Origin: Liolophura sinensis
Lineage: Eukaryota > Mollusca > Polyplacophora > Chitonida > Chitonidae
Assembly: GCF_032854445.1 (NCBI RefSeq)
Contig: NC_088303.1
Span: forward strand, 27,755,265-27,819,264
Length of the DNA: 64,000 bases
Direction of reading: 5' to 3'
Shown: in pieces, positions 62,905-64,000 of the stretch
Position numbering within the stretch: position 1 is the stretch's first letter
Layout of the letters: each line of letters opens with the position of its first letter
Made by a program: the position numbers and the translations under genes
Notes under the pieces: generated by a model
The model's input: the letters and a program-made list of their open reading frames with translations, nothing else
What the model was told of the DNA's origin: nothing
The model's database searches: none

Positions 62905-63025
62905 TTTCCTTTAGCGTTGTTTTATGGCATACTCATGCTAATTTTTTTCACTTATCCAGTACAATGGCCGACAAATTTATGGGCGGAGAAAACAACAATA
63001 CCCAGGGTAAACCACACTCGTTTCC
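62905..63025 (-). repeat. Degenerate SINE, inverted
   Basis: TTTTATGGCATACTCATG, TTTCACTTATCCAG, CAATGGCCGACAAATTTATG and GGCGGAGAAA follow the SINE order on the minus strand with many changes. Confidence 0.5.
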
Positions 63026-63419
63026 CATGTAACGATGTTACTGACAATTTATTTTGCCTGGGTAAATGCACTTTTTGGTTCAAAACTGCAGGTCATGTAC
63101 TGTACATTTTTCAGATGACAGCAACATTACACAATTATATACATTTCTCTGTTGGTCATACCTCTATTCTTCCTAGAATCCCTCTATAAAGAATGGGTAC
63201 AAAAGATGCAAAGTGAAGTACACATTATCATAATCCCAATAATAGCCATATTCAACATGATTTAATGTTGCTGTTAGTTTCTATGATTATAAGTCAAGTC
63301 ACGCTAGGCTTCACCACTTACTTTGGGTAATGTATGTATGTATACTTGGAGTTTTACATCCTACATAACAATTTTTTAGTCACAAGATGACAAGGATTCA
63401 TTAGGGTTGTGAACATACA

Positions 63420-63690
63420 CTAATGTCTTCTTGTTGCGTGGCGAGTTCATGCCACCAAAATGTTGCTGCCACTGAAGTATCATACCGAACCAGACACCAG
63501 ACACCACTAAGTCACATTATACTAGCACCGGGCCAACCAGTCCCGTTTCCTTGCTCTAACCTCTTAGTGCTGAGCGCCAAGCGATGCAGCAATAAGTATA
63601 ATTTTTTAAGTCATTGGTATGACCCGAACAGGGTTTGATCCTATGTCCCTCGACTTAGAGGCAGACACTCTAACTAGATCACCCTTTGAA
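63420..63690 (-). repeat. Third SINE-like family, longer copy
   Basis: The complement starts GGGTGATCTAGTTAGAGTGT (A-box-like), then ATAGGATCAAACCCTGTTCG (B-box-like), GGGTCATACCAATGACTT, and further on GGTATGATACTTCAGTGGCA. Related to 50405-50640. The head could be mistaken for a tRNA gene but does not fold as one by eye. Confidence 0.6.
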
Positions 63691-64000
63691 TAATATACAA
63701 GAATGCAAAAAGAAACTGCTGCCTGCCCTCAGGCAAGGTTGACTAGCACATGTTCAGGCCTGAGGTTATAATAAGGGGACAAAAGGCTCCGCCCTGTCAG
63801 GGACAATACCTGTGCCTTATACCTGGCGTTAGGTAAGCTGTTGATATGTCAGTGTTACCAGAACAAGAGGATTAGTGTAGTCCAGCACAAGAAGCTTCCT
63901 GACATGTCCAGCTAATCCATTAATCCCTGGGTCATTCAAACTTAATAACTGGTTAGCTCAACAGGTAACTGACCCAACCTACACCAATGGCTGTAGAATT

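Larger units (their letters stand above)
61087..64000 (-). other. Intron of RPUSD2-B running off the window
   Basis: The next upstream exon expected from paralog A is 101 nt with an S4-like segment. I could not find it here, so this stretch appears to be intron containing the repeats listed separately. About 61210-61540 shows nothing recognisable. Confidence 0.6.

Noticed and set aside
62100-63032. 310-residue frame with 13 repeats of MSRNKNTSMTLGAKQVI
   Set aside because: 51-bp minisatellite; open on both strands, no splice or start context, inside an intron.

Overview
The window is animal nuclear DNA, most likely from a mollusc or another lophotrochozoan. The evidence is AT-rich sequence, short exons with GT..AG introns, and many copies of a tRNA-derived SINE whose tail (AAATATTCTTGAGTACGGCG type, then AAATAAATAAAT) is familiar from molluscan genomes. 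The species assignment is an inference.

Four protein genes can be read by joining exons at splice sites. (1) 1148-23694, minus strand: a complete DIS3 (RRP44) exosome nuclease, 23 coding exons, 954 residues. (2) 24134-25201, plus strand: a 51-residue single-membrane-span protein of the STMP1 / DUF4535 type, head to head with DIS3 across 439 bp. (3) 27039-43389, plus strand: an RPUSD2-like RluA-family pseudouridine synthase (paralog A). (4) 52456 to beyond the right edge, minus strand: a second RPUSD2-like gene (paralog B), facing A tail to tail. A and B share exon phases and nearly all exon lengths, so they are an inverted duplicate pair. B keeps the family motifs. A keeps the catalytic Asp but has a rebuilt GRTHQIR motif with one extra codon.

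The rest is intron and intergenic DNA with an unusual load of tandem arrays: at least 14 unrelated minisatellites (units about 12 to 93 bp), about 25 SINE copies or fragments, a 373-bp foldback element, a 148-bp MITE-like element and a dispersed AT-rich repeat family of roughly 200 bp.

The most unusual signal is where the arrays sit. Four begin inside the 3' end of a coding exon, run over the 5' splice site and continue into the intron, so the exon end and its donor are amplified: DIS3 exon 22, RPUSD2-A exon 7 and two RPUSD2-B exons. No array was seen crossing an acceptor. In each case reading past the true donor meets a stop quickly. The arrays differ between A and B at homologous exons, so they arose separately after the duplication. 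A fifth array in DIS3 intron 7 repeats a T-tract plus CAG|GTATGG about 22 times in the sense orientation.

No retroviral, LTR or Polinton-like element, tRNA gene, rRNA gene or CRISPR array was recognised. Roughly 43.4-52.4 kb, between the convergent paralogs, holds repeats but no gene I could support.
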